Assembly: GCA_018343915.1 (NCBI GenBank)
Contig: JABRWF010000005.1
Coordinates: 2,887,001 to 2,951,000, forward strand
Length of the DNA stretch: 64,000 bases
Source: Agroathelia rolfsii
Lineage: Eukaryota > Basidiomycota > Agaricomycetes > Amylocorticiales > Amylocorticiaceae
Direction of reading: 5' to 3'
The position numbers and the translations under genes are program-made. The notes beneath the pieces are model-generated. The model saw only the letters and a program-made list of their open reading frames with translations, had not been told where the DNA came from and did no database searches. Position 1 is the stretch's first letter. The number at the start of each line of letters is the position of its first letter. This document shows positions 25,001-37,535 of this stretch, in pieces.

Positions 25001-25742
25001 GAAGATACAGGCGACGCATGATATTTTACAGCTTGAAGAGCTCAAATGCCGTAAACGTGTTCTGCGCCGACTGGGCTTCACCACATCGGCGGACATTGTT
25101 GATGTCAAGGGTCGCGTGGCTTGTGAAATCAGCACTGGCGATGAGCTTCTGTTAACGGAACTCATTTTCAATGGTGTCTTCAATTCGCTGTCTCCCGAGC
25201 AATGCGCGGGCTTGTTGAGTTGCTTTGTATTTGATGAAAAGGTGGGCTGTTTGCACTCTCGTGTGCTTTGGAAAGTCTTTGTTCACAACAAGATTATAGA
25301 GCGACCAAGCAACGAAGCTGAGGGAGGAACTCGCGGCTCCATTACGCGTATTGCAAGAGATTGCCCGTCGCATTGCCAAGGCTGCCAAGGACGCTAAATT
25401 ACCTATAAACGAGGATGAATACGTCCAGTCATTCAAAGTCGAGCTTATGGAAGCCGTTGTACAATGGTGTCAAGGAGCCTCTTTCTCTGATATCTGCAAG
25501 GTAATGTACTCTAGCCGACTATATACTGATTTCGTTTGCTTATATGCCATAACACACAGACTACCGATCAATTTGAAGGCAGCTTGATCCGTGTCTTCCG
25601 GCGCCTAGGTGAACTTCTAAGACAGATGAAGGCCGCGGCCAAGGTCATCGGAAATACGGAGCTTGAGGAGAAGTTTGAAAAAGCGTCGGAGATGCTCGAA
25701 AGGCCAAACTCGGTCATTTTCTGTTCATCATTATATTTGTAG
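22036..25742 (+). CDS. MTR4: exosome-associated RNA helicase Mtr4 (Ski2-like)
   Basis: A 3'-5' RNA helicase that feeds nuclear RNAs to the exosome, within TRAMP-type complexes. A charged N-terminal region ([19 protein letters not shown]) precedes the helicase core. Walker A is in [20 protein letters not shown], the DEIH box in [20 protein letters not shown], and motif III in FLSATIPNA. The second RecA domain has [11 protein letters not shown], the GIHHGGLLP element and [16 protein letters not shown] (motif VI). The arch/KOW insertion starts near [20 protein letters not shown]. The C-terminal helical bundle includes [20 protein letters not shown] and [17 protein letters not shown] and ends FCSSLYL, the usual Mtr4 end. 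About eight introns are visible. All motifs are intact. Confidence 0.95.
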
Positions 25743-25875
25743 GTCGTAAACTGGCAGGCATTCTTGTTTTATAGTCTTTCGGGATATGCACATTATTAAA
25801 ACTTCAATTTCTCGATGATCTGAAAGTTCTCCGTTATTGATGTGCGTTTGCAAACTCAGGGGCTGGGCGTGCCTC

Positions 25876-26530
25876 TTACCTCTGTTTCTGTAACTCCCTC
25901 TCCAGGGCCTGGACAATAAGTTTGTGACATTCCTCCGGGTGCCTGGGTACTCCATATACAACGATGACAGCTACGACACCTTCTACGCCCTGAACTTTGA
26001 CGGGCCAGCCTCCGGGAATGAAACTGTATTTGTCCGTCGAGGCTTGGGGTCCCTAGATTCATACTGAGGAAATATTCAGGAAGCAACTGAATATTATGTG
26101 CATTACGTTGTTTTGCATGCTCAGATACATTGTTGACTTGCCCCAGCGCTTAACAGAGCTACGGATACTTTCCATAAAGTGCATATAGTCAGGTGGCACA
26201 CCCGGAGACGAATTGGCAAAAAACAATGGTTGATCGCCGTTGACGTGGGTGATAGATATGGCAATCGGCCAGCAGCCTAGAGGGCCTGAAGAGGCGATTT
26301 CTCGAAGAGTGGAGCCAATGTTGAATGCAGTATCGGAGTCAAAGGATAGGAGGGTGTATTTGCTTGCCTCGCTTCGGATGCGCTCAAACTGGACAAATTG
26401 AACGATACCGATGACATGAGCAATTCGCTGGCAATGCCGTTTAGGGATAGAAAGTGCATGAATTGAAACTCACGATTCGTTCGTGCTCTGCTTGATGGGT
26501 TGCGTCTGAAGAGGTTTCCGTATAAGACAT
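25876..26530 (-). CDS. UPF0303 (YBR137W-like) protein
   Basis: The yeast homologue YBR137W has been linked to the GET/tail-anchored protein pathway; the fold belongs to the haem-degrading/GlcG-like superfamily. Three exons give about 170 codons. Exon 1 starts MSYTETSSDATHQAEHERI. Exon 2 reads FERIRSEASKYTLLSFDSDT and then LGCWPIAISITHVNGDQPLF. Exon 3 begins GPQASTDKYSFIPGGWPVKV and continues GVEGVVAVIVVYGVPRHPEE, the conserved glycine-rich end of the family. Introns use GTGAGT and GTAATG donors and all phases agree. The stop TAA at 25876 is 133 bp from the convergent Mtr4 stop. Confidence 0.8.
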
Positions 26531-27078
26531 GGAGACGTTGGTATACTGGAAGCTCGTGGGACGAGTTCAAGTTTAAAAAGTGCGTCAAGTCTTTACTCGC
26601 TGATTTTGAGGGACGGCGCTCCATAGGGTTGTGGCGTTTTTTCCTGTGCAAATGGGCTGTGTTTCATGCTGGTTTTTACAACGCAAGCCAAAGCGTCAGT
26701 TATGTCTTGATGGGGATGAGAACTGCCCAAGTGTAAGGCCAACTTGAAGTGCCAATGGCTGAAGGTGTTGTTGTGTATCCTAAAGGGATGATCGTAATGA
26801 TAAGATCTAGCTATAGAATGTATTAGGCTATGAGGTCATAGCTGCCACCGGAAGCAAAAAGTCCAGGCATGCGAAGAGCCACGGTGACGATTATGGCAGC
26901 AGTCTGGGTACTAGCGCCAATGCTGCCAGTGACGTTCAGGCCGGCGGGCCCCAAGACCCTGGCAGCCCATGATGATTCCAGTGATAACTCTTTCTCATAA
27001 TCCATTCGTCTTCTTCAGTCAGACCAGAACAGGACACCAGTCCCTCCACCAGCGCTTCCGAGTCTCTTCACCAATACT
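26531..27078. other. divergent intergenic region upstream of the PTEN-like gene
   Basis: 548 bp between two divergent starts. It contains one modest open frame on the minus strand, listed separately. Confidence 0.4.
26823..27005 (-). CDS. possible 60-codon ORF of unknown function
   Basis: A single-exon frame starts MDYEKELSLESSWAARVLG and ends LFASGGSYDLIA. It has a mildly hydrophobic middle (TQTAAIIVTVALRMPGL). I do not recognise it. It starts 73 bp from the divergent PTEN-like ATG and may simply be a chance frame in a promoter region. Confidence 0.2.
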   Translation of the reverse strand: MDYEKELSLESSWAARVLGPAGLNVTGSIGASTQTAAIIVTVALRMPGLFASGGSYDLIA

Positions 27079-29190
27079 ATGACAGATTTTGTTAGAAGAT
27101 TTGTTTCTGGAGGAAAGGCACGTTTTAAGGACCATGATTTGAACCTGGAACTAGGTGAGTACATCATAACTCAGATCGATTTGGTGACTGAATGTTGATT
27201 TAGATCTTGTTGTAATTATCTGCACCTCTTGAGAGAGTCTCTTTGGATCTCATGTTTTCCTCTAGTATGTCACAGACCAAATCATTGTCATGGGATACCC
27301 TGCTGCCGGCGTCGAAGGCCTCTACAGAAACCGCCGGGAAGATGTCCAGCGCTTCCTGGAACACCGCCACGGAAAGAACTTTTGGGTATACAACTTTTGT
27401 CCTGTCAAGGAGAATGCGTATCCTGCCAACGTTTTCGAGGGAAGAGTGAGCAGGTATCCCTTCCCTGATCATCAGTATGTGCTTGTCAGATTCAGGCTGG
27501 AAATGTCGTAAATCTGATATGTGCCTTTCCAGCGCGCCACCTCTGGCACTCCTTCCTCTAGCTGCTCGGGATATGCATGCGTGGCTCAGTGGTTCCTCTG
27601 ACCGAGTTGCAGTTTTGCACTGTAAAGGTACTCTGTTCATGACTCTTTACACGATCATCATTGTACTGAGATATTACTGCCCAGCTGGCAAAGGGAGGTC
27701 TGGCACTCTAGCTTGCTCATATCTCTTGACACTCAAACAGCCTCCGTCGGCTCCTCAGCTACGTCGCAGCTATTCCACCAAACAGTGGGCCAAGCAACAT
27801 GCAGAAGAACTGATGCAAGCAATGCCGCCCGATGATGATGCGGACGCCGAAACAGACCCTCGCAAAGGGCTCATGTCTCCTGATGGGAGTCTCCCCAACA
27901 GTCGCGCTGCTTCGCAGACAAGCCTCCCGCTTACACACAAATCAGATGGCCATAGTAGCAATAACGAGGCCACGGCTTCACCTGTTAGTGCCAGTGGTCC
28001 CATGATCAACAACACATTGGACGAGGTCCTCAATTTACACACGTCACGAAGGATGAAAGCCCCGTCTTCTCCAAACAAGAAAGTGAAACGTGGTGTCAGT
28101 ATCCCAAGTCAGCGACGTTGGCTGTATTACTGGTCGCTCATCCTGTCTCATAACGCGCCCGCGAGTCTGTGGCCCATGGTGCCCACCCCTATCGAGAAGA
28201 GGCCTAAAGTCCAGCTAACGCAGATCAAACTGCGCTTACGGGAGACATCCCAAATGAAGATGCAAGTCATCAAAGCTGCCAACACGCTCCTCGAACGCAC
28301 AGGGATGGCAAAGAAGGGACACGGCGCCACAGAGAATGCACAGGTCTGGGCGAGCATCGCGCGGTATGATGACCAGCTTGTCGAGACTTTGGAAAAATGG
28401 GAACGTAATACTCGTGACGACAGCGGGGATATGGGGCGAAGAAAGAGAGGAAGTGAAAATACGGATCAGGAACACCTTTCTGACGTCTTCAAAGACGATC
28501 GATGGGATTCTAAGAAGATGGTACGCGGCTTTGCAAAGATGGCGGTGCGCGCTGGGGATAAAACGACCAAAGAAGACGTAGACAAGGTGCCATACACTCA
28601 AGCCTACTCGCTATTGCCTGACTGAACTTTATGGGTTGCTTCTAGGATATCATACTTACTTACACATTGAAGCCTCTCACGTCTACGGAACATAGTGATC
28701 ATGAAGTCGCAGAAGGCACTGCAAGCTTGAAACCTACCGATCAAACAAACGGACTCTCTAGTAATTACCTAAAGGAAGGTATTGTCCTAGATGCTCATCG
28801 CGAAGTGCGCATAAAACTCTACTTGGGCCAAGTAAGTTCCTTGGATACAAACTGGCAATATGAGCCTAACACGCCTCACTCTTTCAGCTCTTTATGGGCT
28901 GGTTATGGATGGTTCCCGTCTTCCACATGGATTCCCAAGACTCGACCAAGGTACTCCTCACGCGCAAGGAGATTGACTTCCCTCTCGGTGTGGGTGCTGG
29001 CATCATTGATGTCGAGTTATATATGCATTGGGTCCCTGAATCCTTGGAAGTGTCCCCACCTTCGCCAGGACAGCCAGATGGAGAAGAAGCCGAGAATGGC
29101 GAGCCCGCTGGTATTTCCGCGACTTTGGGCGCAGTCCGTGAGGGCGAGATTCATGACGCCATACATGCGAAACAGGCCGCAGAGGATTGA
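27079..29190 (+). CDS. PTEN-type phosphatase with C2 domain
   Basis: PTEN family enzymes dephosphorylate PtdIns(3,4,5)P3 at the 3 position. The N-terminus MTDFVRRFVSGGKARFKDHD includes a Lys/Arg-rich PIP2-binding-like stretch, then DLVYVTDQIIVMGYPAAGVE. The WPD-equivalent region is RYPFPDHHAPPLALLP. The P-loop is HCKAGKGRSG, identical to human PTEN except Ser for Thr, and is split by an intron after HCK. About 100 low-complexity residues (Asp/Ser/Pro-rich) interrupt the phosphatase domain after SYLLTLKQ, which resumes at LDEVLNLHTSRRM and GVSIPSQRRWLYYWS. The C2 domain ends at DFPLGVGAGIIDVELYMHW. The last exon ends in an acidic tail. The family call is firm. Confidence 0.9.
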
Positions 29191-30455
29191 GAAAAGCGAT
29201 GAATGTACATTACGAAGACATTGCAAAAAAAAAAAAACATGTGTTGATTATCACGCAATAATGTCAGGTGTCATTGGTTCGAGACAAACATGTCTGGAAT
29301 TGGGGTTGCAGGATAGATTTGGACCAGATACAAAGGCATCCCAGACGACATGTCTATCGCCATCACCATGAGGAGTCTAATAGATGCGTCTTGTCGCTGT
29401 AAGTGATGTGTTAGTACAAACAGTATCATATGATCAGCTTCGCATCTTGCCGTGTTATACTTGCTTCACGTGTTTCCCATACTTTGAGAGACAACTAAAG
29501 CAATTTTTGATCTGGTTAATAAGTTTTTCCCTTCAATTTCCTACCTGATATCACCACCAGTTACTGGTCTTCGACGTCCAAGTCAATGTTTACTGCACGG
29601 TGGTGCGGATTACCACTACTAGTAAGATACCTGGACCACCTAAGGTGTTGGACTATGTGATCGAGATATTATTATATTACGGCCCGGACTCCGGATACTT
29701 TGACTACATACACCGACGTAACAAGTACCAGCCAGACAAGCGAAATTCTTTTCTGTGTCGACGACTGCTTGTTATATTTTCACGTGAGACGCTACTATCT
29801 ACATTCAATGAATTCATTGCCCAGGAGTTCGCCAGAAGCCACAGGTCATGTTATCGTTGTCCGGACTAGGTCGGGCATCGATACTAGTATCGACTATTCG
29901 GAGTATCGGCATTCTACAAGACAAGAACGCAATGACTTCGTGTCATTTAAATAACGGAGCCATTAGGTTACCTTGTATTATATAGGTCATGCATTTTAAA
30001 TCTGCTTTGCTCGTGTAGTGCGTACAATTCACTTCTAAATTTGAGGTCAAGGCCTACTAATAAACGAGGTGGAACCACAGGGATTCACATAATAATAATA
30101 AAAAGATATCATAATGCTTATCGATATGATGGTACCAGTGCTGTGACACTTTATTGTATCATTGAACCATCATCAAACTTGAAGAAATACGCCGCCGGTG
30201 GCACCATCATAATCGAACTGACCTGACGCATGGTTTAACAAACATACCCCAGACATCTGATACCATGAATGGTTGAAGATATGTACATTTGCGCTTCGCT
30301 TCTGTCCGCGGTCCGTCCTCGCCCCGGTGTTTTTCGTTGTGGACTGCTCATCTGATCAGTAGAATTTTGGATAGCAGTGGTATATAAAACCGCAACTCCA
30401 AACCTCAGTATACTGGTCAGAAAGACTGTAGCTCGAAGTTGGCATACAGTTTGCG
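29191..30455. other. intergenic region upstream of beta-galactosidase copy 1
   Basis: 1.27 kb without a supportable gene. A poly-A run (29227-29236) follows the PTEN-like stop. The last 150 bp resemble, at a diverged level, the sequence upstream of copy 2, including a CTCATCTGA element and the segment just before the ATG. Confidence 0.5.
30381..30388 (+). promoter_or_regulatory. TATA box of beta-galactosidase copy 1
   Basis: TATATAAA lies 68 bp before the ATG, nearly the same distance as in copy 2 (67 bp). Confidence 0.6.
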
Positions 30456-33400
30456 ATGAATTTCCTCAAGGCGTTCGGGATAATTATCTACCTCGTTAAT
30501 GCGGTCTTAGCCCTCAACACTTTTGAGCGCCGCAATTCAACTGGTTTGACTAACGACGTGACATGGGATCCATGTATGTGGATCACACTGCCGTACTAGT
30601 AGCAGCTTGAGCAAGTGGTACTAATATGCCGATGTAAAGATTCTCTATCTATCTTTGGCCAGCGTGTATTCATTCTTTCAGCGGAATACCACCCATGGCG
30701 GTTGCCCAACCCAAATTTATGGTTTGACATCTTCCAGGTTGCTCACAAATTTTTGCCATTTCCTCCTGGCTGCTGTCGTTGATCACACATAAACAGAAAA
30801 TCAAAGACAACGGCTTCAACACCGTATCGTTCTATACCCATTGGGGACTCTACTTCCCCACACCAACTACGAATGATAGTCACGGCGATTTTACCGAGGG
30901 CACCTATCGTGACATTCAGGGTTTTATTGATGCCGCACGGGATGCTGGGCTTTTTATGATTGCCAGGTCAATTCTGTTTGTCAGTTGGTAGAAGTTCGCT
31001 CTTGCTAATCCATATTTTTAGGCCAGGACCATACATAAGTCTGTACTTTCTTGTTTCGAGGTACACGATGAGTGATTTCATAGCTCAAATTTCATCTTCT
31101 AGATGGCGAGACGACAGGCGGCGGTTTTCCTGGGTGGGTAGGAAACATTGCGGGTTCATTAAGGACGGATAATGCAAATTATACTCAAGGTATGATCTAC
31201 TGATGATTTTTTAATGATTTGATTTCTGACTTGATGCAGCATGGACACCATACATTACTGCGATGGCGCAGATTGTTGCCAGAAATCAAATTACAAATGG
31301 CGGTCCAAGTATGTAATGCAATTCAGATCTTATTTATGCTAATCTATGCTCCAGTTATCCTTGTACAGGCCGAGAATGAATACAGCGAGGGATCAGCACA
31401 TGATGATTATATGCAGGCTATCATTAATATTTACCGTGCCCAAGGGATCATCATCCGTGATTATGCTGCTCTTTCATAAGAGAAGGCGACCGAATACTAA
31501 AATTTTGAGTACTCATCTGCAGCTATTACATTCAATGATCAGCACGGTGGTGCTGCGGGTAACTTTTCGCCAGATCATCCGACCTTAGGAAGCGTGAAAA
31601 TTTACTGGTTCGCACCAAGTCTTTTATTGTGAAGAATACAAGTAAACTTTTCGCACAGTGGAGATTCATACCCTTCAAGCTCGGGTCAGGTGGTGTCAAC
31701 CTACAGAACAGACCACGAGGCAGTCGCTTGGAGCAATCCATTATGTCTCGCAGAGGTTAGTGCATATTGTTTCCCTCTTGAACCTATTGGCACTGTTCAA
31801 CGCTGGAAATATTAGTTTGCGGGAGGATATCAACTTGAATGGGGCAATGGTGGATCTATGGCGCCCACAGGCTATGAATCGTATCGTATGTGTGATTTAT
31901 ATTGTTTCTCTTATAAAACTTACCAAAATCATATAGAAAATACGCTCGACAATGCCAAATACGAGGATGTATTCTATAAAGAGAATTAGTAAGTTCGCTC
32001 TTCACTCACCAGACTGTACTCAAATTGAGTATCAACTGTGCAATAGTGCTCAGACTGCGACTATCCTGAGTACGTGGCTCATATTTATTACTATTTCATA
32101 CTCCTAATTAATCAATCAACTTAAATATTGTCAGATATTTATAGTAAGTGAAAACAAAAGACGCATGTACCAGCCATCTAACCAATATGTGAAAATTAAA
32201 TCTTAGTGCTTTTCGGTGGGACAAATTGGGGCCAGACAGCAGAGCCAACAGTATACACAAGTTATGACTTTGGGGCTGGTATCAACGAAAACCGAGTCTT
32301 AACACCCAAAATGTCCGAGATGAGACTACAAGGTGCGCACCCTGTTTAAAGCACAATTCCAACGCACATATCAACTTTAACTAACATTACAACCCCCTTA
32401 TAATCAAAGGCTCATTCTTGCGCGTATCGCGAGACTTGTATGATGCGACTTACATCGCTAACGGCACAAACTACACCAGCTCCAGCCTTTTATACGTTTC
32501 CAACTCCCAGAACCTCAATACCGGTACTGGCTTCTATTTTGTAAGACATGAAGACGTCACGTGCGTAATGTGCCTGCTATTTGGATAGTTATAATACTGA
32601 ATTGCTTTACAGATCGACAGCTCTGACAACAACTACTGTCAATATCTCGACATCGCTCGGAGAACTCACCATACCCAAGAATGGATCGCTTACTATAAAT
32701 GGAAAGGAAATGAAGATTCTCATAACAGATTACGTCTTTGGCGCCACCAACACGCATATACTCTACTCCACTGCTGAGTACGTATATATCGATCCCTGTA
32801 AAGATAGTAGCCGATTTCGAATAACGTAGGATTATGACATGGACCACGTAAGATTGACATCCATCCCTAAGAGCATCTTTACTAAAAAAAAAGGCATTGA
32901 AGCATTGGTTCCACCGATTATTTGATTCTCTACGCACAGGCAGGCCAAACAGGCGAAACAAGCTTTGTGTATTCATCCCAGCCTACTGTCAGCCTAATCC
33001 AGACTTCGGGGACATCATATTCCTACTCAGCTGGTGTTCTTACCCTCAACTATGCTCTATCGGGAGCACAATATGTAAATATTGCAACAAGCACGGGATC
33101 ACTCGTGGTTATCGTATTAGACAAGGCAACTGCGAATACATGGCATGCACCGCTCATCGCCGGAAGTGGAGAGTGGGGAAACTACTTCTCTATCGGTACA
33201 AATGAAACGTGAGCAGAAGAGCATTCGCTTTCGGTAACCCCAAACTGATGGGCTACAACAGCGTACTTGTAGCAGGTCCTTATCTTGTTCGAAATGCATC
33301 TATTCAGGGTGATGTCCTCGAACTCGTAAGTATTGTCTAGTTCTGGCAATTATAAAAACTTAATCAACTTGATCCAATTTTAGAATGGAGACTTGAATGG

Positions 33401-35176
33401 GACGACCACAGTCGAATTCATCGCACCATCAACTGTTGATAAGCTGGTATGGAATGGGAACAGCGTGCCATCTTTGACGCATACAAGCCGTGGATCATAT
33501 GTGGCCAACATCAGCTCTGTTACAGTAGCTACATTGCCCCCACTTGGACCGTGGAAAGTTATCGGAAGGTGAGATAATCTGCTTTTACTTATTACGGACG
33601 AAAATGCGAAAGCATTTACATTGATTGACTTCTTCTGTCATAGCTTGCCAGAAGCCCAAAGGACTTTCGACGACTCGGGTTTTGTCACTGCGAATCTGAC
33701 AACTACCAACGTGTGTTGACCTATTTTCAGATCTTCAAAGATGCGGACAGCTCACTGTTAAGATAGTACACCAACCTTCCACCTCTCTCAGGCAAATATG
33801 TCCTCTATTCGCAACAATACGGGTTCGATCATTGATTTATTCCCTAACTTCATCATGGCTCATGGCTCATGGCTCATGGTTCTCCATACAGGTTCTACGG
33901 TGGTAATCTCATCTGGCGAGGCCACTTCAATGCCACCGGAGAAGAAACTGCATTCGACCTAACGGTACAAGGAGGATATGCCTTTGGATATTCTGCCTTC
34001 CTTAACGGCGTATTCCTTGGTTCGAACCAAGGTAATTCGAGCGTCAGTCTTACAACGGACACTTGGAAGATTCCTAATGGCACACTGGTCGTTGGTGAAG
34101 ATAACGTGTTGACTATCTTACAAGGTATGAGATCCTAAACAGCAGGTTGTACTGTTAACAAGTGTCTTACTTGATATGTATATAGATCATATGGGGTAAG
34201 TTTATGCATTATATCAAGGGCAGAAACCTAATCACTAATGATTTCTCCAGTATTGTAGAGACTAGCAGTGAGTGGTGATCACAATTCAGTTATCACGTAA
34301 CAGATATTAAGATTCGCCATCCATAGCCAATAGCGGTAAAGAACCACGCGGAATCAGAGGATACTCGATTGTTGGGGGAGATACCACCTTTAGCTATTGG
34401 AAGCTTCAAGGCAATCAGGTATGTTACCGATCCGCTGAGATATTGACTTATCAGGCTCATACCTCAATCATTTGTTTCGTAGGGTGGCGCTGCAAATGCT
34501 CCAGACACTTATCGAGGCTATCTCAACGAGGGTGGCTTATATGCAGAACGCATCGGTGCACATCTGCCTGCTTTCCCCGATGCCTCATGGGACACAGCGA
34601 CGAACCTCAACACAAGTGGTGCTGGTGTCAATTTCTTCAGGACTACGTTCAGCTATGTGCGTTCGCCATTGCGTTTTTTTTTGTCATATATAGTCCCAAC
34701 GAATTTCATAATAGAACTTGCCTTCCGATGTCGATGTCCCCGTCAGGCTGGCAATTACACCGAGCCCATCGACTTCCAACTTCCGGGTACAGATCTACCT
34801 CAACGGATGGCAGCTCGGAAAGTATATCAACAACTTTGGGTACAGTTCTACTCAGCTTCCTGTCATAAAGTAATATGCTCATTTCCAGTAGACCCCAGAC
34901 AGAGTTCGTCCTTCCTGCAGGGTAAGCTTTATGATATATAGTGATTTATCACCGAGATACTAAACAGTCGACAGGATCCTTTATCGTAACTCGGAGAACA
35001 CGCTGGCACTCTCGCTTTGGTCTCTTGATGATTCGGGTGCGACGATAGCAGGCGTAAGCCTTGTCTCTGATGGGACGTTTTCTACCTCGTACAATATCCC
35101 TGACTACGATGACGCGCCAACATATACGGAACAGCAAAGCTTACGGCCAAAGGGCTGGGTGTGGCCGCCAATGTGA
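30456..35176 (+). CDS. secreted GH35 beta-galactosidase, copy 1
   Basis: Removes terminal beta-D-galactose, probably outside the cell. [20 protein letters not shown] is a signal peptide. Then come [57 protein letters not shown] and [14 protein letters not shown] (acid/base Glu in ENEY). The nucleophile Glu lies in [17 protein letters not shown], and [20 protein letters not shown] follows. The C-terminal half has beta-sandwich domains, including [20 protein letters not shown] and [20 protein letters not shown]. It ends [12 protein letters not shown] and TGA. More than fifteen short introns interrupt the gene, and the junctions I checked keep frame, so the gene appears intact. The part from 32901 on matches copy 2 exactly, while the 5' half is diverged. 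Confidence 0.88.
32901..35148 (+). repeat. identical tract shared with copy 2 (arm 1 of inverted pair)
   Basis: Position p here corresponds to 91284 - p in copy 2. Every segment compared matches base for base, introns included, and all overlapping frames have identical translations and mirrored coordinates. Mismatches flank it directly: A at 32900 against C in copy 2, and A at 35149 against C. Confidence 0.9.
33854..33879 (+). repeat. 7-bp tandem repeat inside a beta-galactosidase intron
   Basis: Three CATGGCT units plus a partial fourth lie within an intron of copy 1. The mirror copy is at 57405-57430. Confidence 0.8.
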
Positions 35177-36075
35177 ACGTCGATATGTAGCAAACAAGTA
35201 AGACATTGTTTTACAGTTACTTAGACAAGAGCGAATATATGGCTTTGAAGGAAGATAACCGTGTATAATTAGTCCTGTCCTCGTCCACTAATCCTCCTCG
35301 ACGAATTCCTTACAAGCGACACTGTTGGCACTTGAATACTATTCCAGCGCCCATTCTCAAGACTGGTTTTTTTGCGGGACTCCCAGTGATAGAAATTTAC
35401 CAATGTGGATATTTTCTGACATGGTGAGTTTGGATGATTGGGTTATTACAGCCAAAAAGATGGTACTATGGTAATGGCGCTCTGGATCAGGTGTCAGTCG
35501 TTATGGGAATATAATACCCCATGATTCTTGCCGGTTATAAAGGGAGAATATCTGCAATAATTCACAAGCGATCCCACAAATCCGAGCTATGACTTGAGAG
35601 GTAGGCAGAATGGTTTTCGCTGTCTGTATACCAAAGCTGGATAGATTGCACTGTCTTGTCGATGCCTGTGACAAAAGTCTTCGCGTAATCAAGTGATTGT
35701 AAGTGCCTTACACATTCATTTGCAGCAATGCCCTATTACATGGGTATATATCTATCGGTGAAGCCCTCCCTAAGGTGTTAAGGATGTGTCAGCATCGTTC
35801 ATCTTCCATGAAGAGGTTGGTTAAAAATACTTGCCTCCACATATTTAACGTTACATTATATAATAAATTTGAAGAGTTGATAACACGCACTGTAATTCAA
35901 CAAGGAGACATAGCTCCTACTCTTCATCCAACCTTCCAAATTCCCTAGATTCACGCTTATATATGCCTAACCACTATGTCATGTCTTGGACTTATTGGAA
36001 ATACGGATATAAGTTGCCTAGACAAGATAATTGCTCCAATCGGTCTATGAGCTTTGTCTTATCGTAGAGATGTAA
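35177..36075. other. intergenic region after beta-galactosidase copy 1
   Basis: About 0.9 kb between the copy 1 stop and the VPS25 stop. No gene seen, and no similarity to the 3' flank of copy 2, which is the end of the HIRIP3-like gene. Confidence 0.5.
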
Positions 36076-36760
36076 TCATCTCGAGGGAAAGAAGCGAACA
36101 CCGTCTCCCTCAGCACTACCGATGATCTGCGCACGATGTGTCTTTGCAAGAACATTTATGGCATGCTTGAGCAATGGGATGGGGATGCCTTCGAGTGGTG
36201 AAGGAACAGCAGGTTCAATGATTTCGTAATATGTCAGTATCGTGTTCAGATGACCCGTCGATACAGCCTGAAGAGATATACCAACACAATTAACCATCTT
36301 TAATTTATAACCCTCCGCAGTAGATCATTTAAGGGACATGGCTTGTTGTCATTAAAACACGTACCCAGCTATGAAGCACCTCCGCCCACTCCTCCGGGAG
36401 CCGCCAATAGAGCATGATTGCGCGCGTTTGCTTCGGCGGTTCGTACACCGCAACACCTTTTAAGACCATATCGGCAAGAATATCGGAGAGCAGCGCTTCA
36501 GACACTCTGCGATTTACGCGCTCATTGACGAGCACTTCCTTCCATGCGGTCGAGGGATCCTTGGCATCTTCGATGCGGAGATGGAATAGGCGAAGATGGC
36601 GAGCATACGACAATACCAGACGCGACCAGTTGTCGAGCTGTGAGGCCTTGGAGACAGGGTTTGGCTGAGGTGTAAAGAACGGCGGTTTCGAGTGAATAGA
36701 GGGTAGCTTGTAAGCGGTCGCTGCTGATGTGTTTGCAATGTCTGCGGCCGTGCCAGACAT
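36076..36760 (-). CDS. VPS25: ESCRT-II subunit VPS25
   Basis: VPS25 links ESCRT-II to ESCRT-III in sorting of ubiquitinated membrane cargo into multivesicular bodies. Exon 1 (MSGTAADIANTSAATAYKLP) includes the first winged-helix with QLDNWSRLVLSYARHLRLFH and the conserved PPKQTRAIMLYWRLPEEWAE motif, followed by VLHSW. After a short intron, exon 2 carries VSTGHLNTILTYYEIIEPAV, the conserved PSPLEGIPIPLLKHAINVLA element and HRAQIIGSAEGDGVRFF. Length (about 200 residues) and both winged-helix signatures match the family. Confidence 0.93.
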
Positions 36761-37535
36761 GATGATGACTGACGATGACGATAATCTACTCGGACGAGCG
36801 AACTGGGAAGGTGCCAGTGCCAGTGCGCTCGCGGTAGTCCCGGCCCGCCAGTGGATTCACTAATCTTTTTGATCCTTTTCCGGTCCTTTTCCGGCAGTAT
36901 TTCATGGTTGAAATGAATAGGATTGAGCCTTTTTTTTCGCCGCAAGTTCAACCCCCGAAGAAGAGAAGATTTTCGAGATATATAAAAAAAAAATCTTTTC
37001 ACTCTTACGCGCCGGCCCTCAGAATGAGAAAACCCGATTAATCCTCACCCATTACCTCCGAAAAAAGCGACATTTTTCCGTATTGCTATCTTTCAATTGG
37101 ATCTTTGTTTCCATTCCTCCGCTGTTGCATAGCCATGCAACGAAGCTATCTTGCATCAGACATCAGGATATCATGATGAATAAAAGACAGATCCTTTCAT
37201 TAATAGAACTGTACACGCTTGGATACTGATCTATATATGAAAATATAGCATGGATTTTAAAACTACAAGGTATGCATGTGTAAGGGTAGTAAGTGTAATT
37301 CGTCGTGAGTCGTGAATTTCGTGAATGCCCAAACTGAAAAGAAAAAGGCGGGAAGGGTACTAATGGCAGAGAAAGTACAACATAGGGTATAAATGGTAGC
37401 GCATATAATCAGTAATCAGTAATAATAGATCAAAAAAGAAGAAAACAGAAGGCCCAGAATGTCTAGAAAGACCGTCTAAAAATGATAAGGTTCATCTCGC
37501 GATGTTTTTTTTTTTATTGTATTCATTGAAATGAA
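36761..37535. other. intergenic region upstream of VPS25
   Basis: 775 bp between the VPS25 start and the stop of the carboxylesterase-like gene. It has A/T-rich runs (for example near 36982-36992 and 37505-37515). No gene seen. Confidence 0.5.

Noticed and set aside
34949..35137. 62-codon antisense frame repeated identically at 56147-56335
   Set aside because: It is present twice only because both beta-galactosidase copies share the identical tract. It is a shadow of the coding frame.
30456..35176. Copy 1 beta-galactosidase as a pseudogene
   Set aside because: Apparent stops in simple frames fall in introns. All exon junctions I could test, including around the catalytic residues, keep frame.
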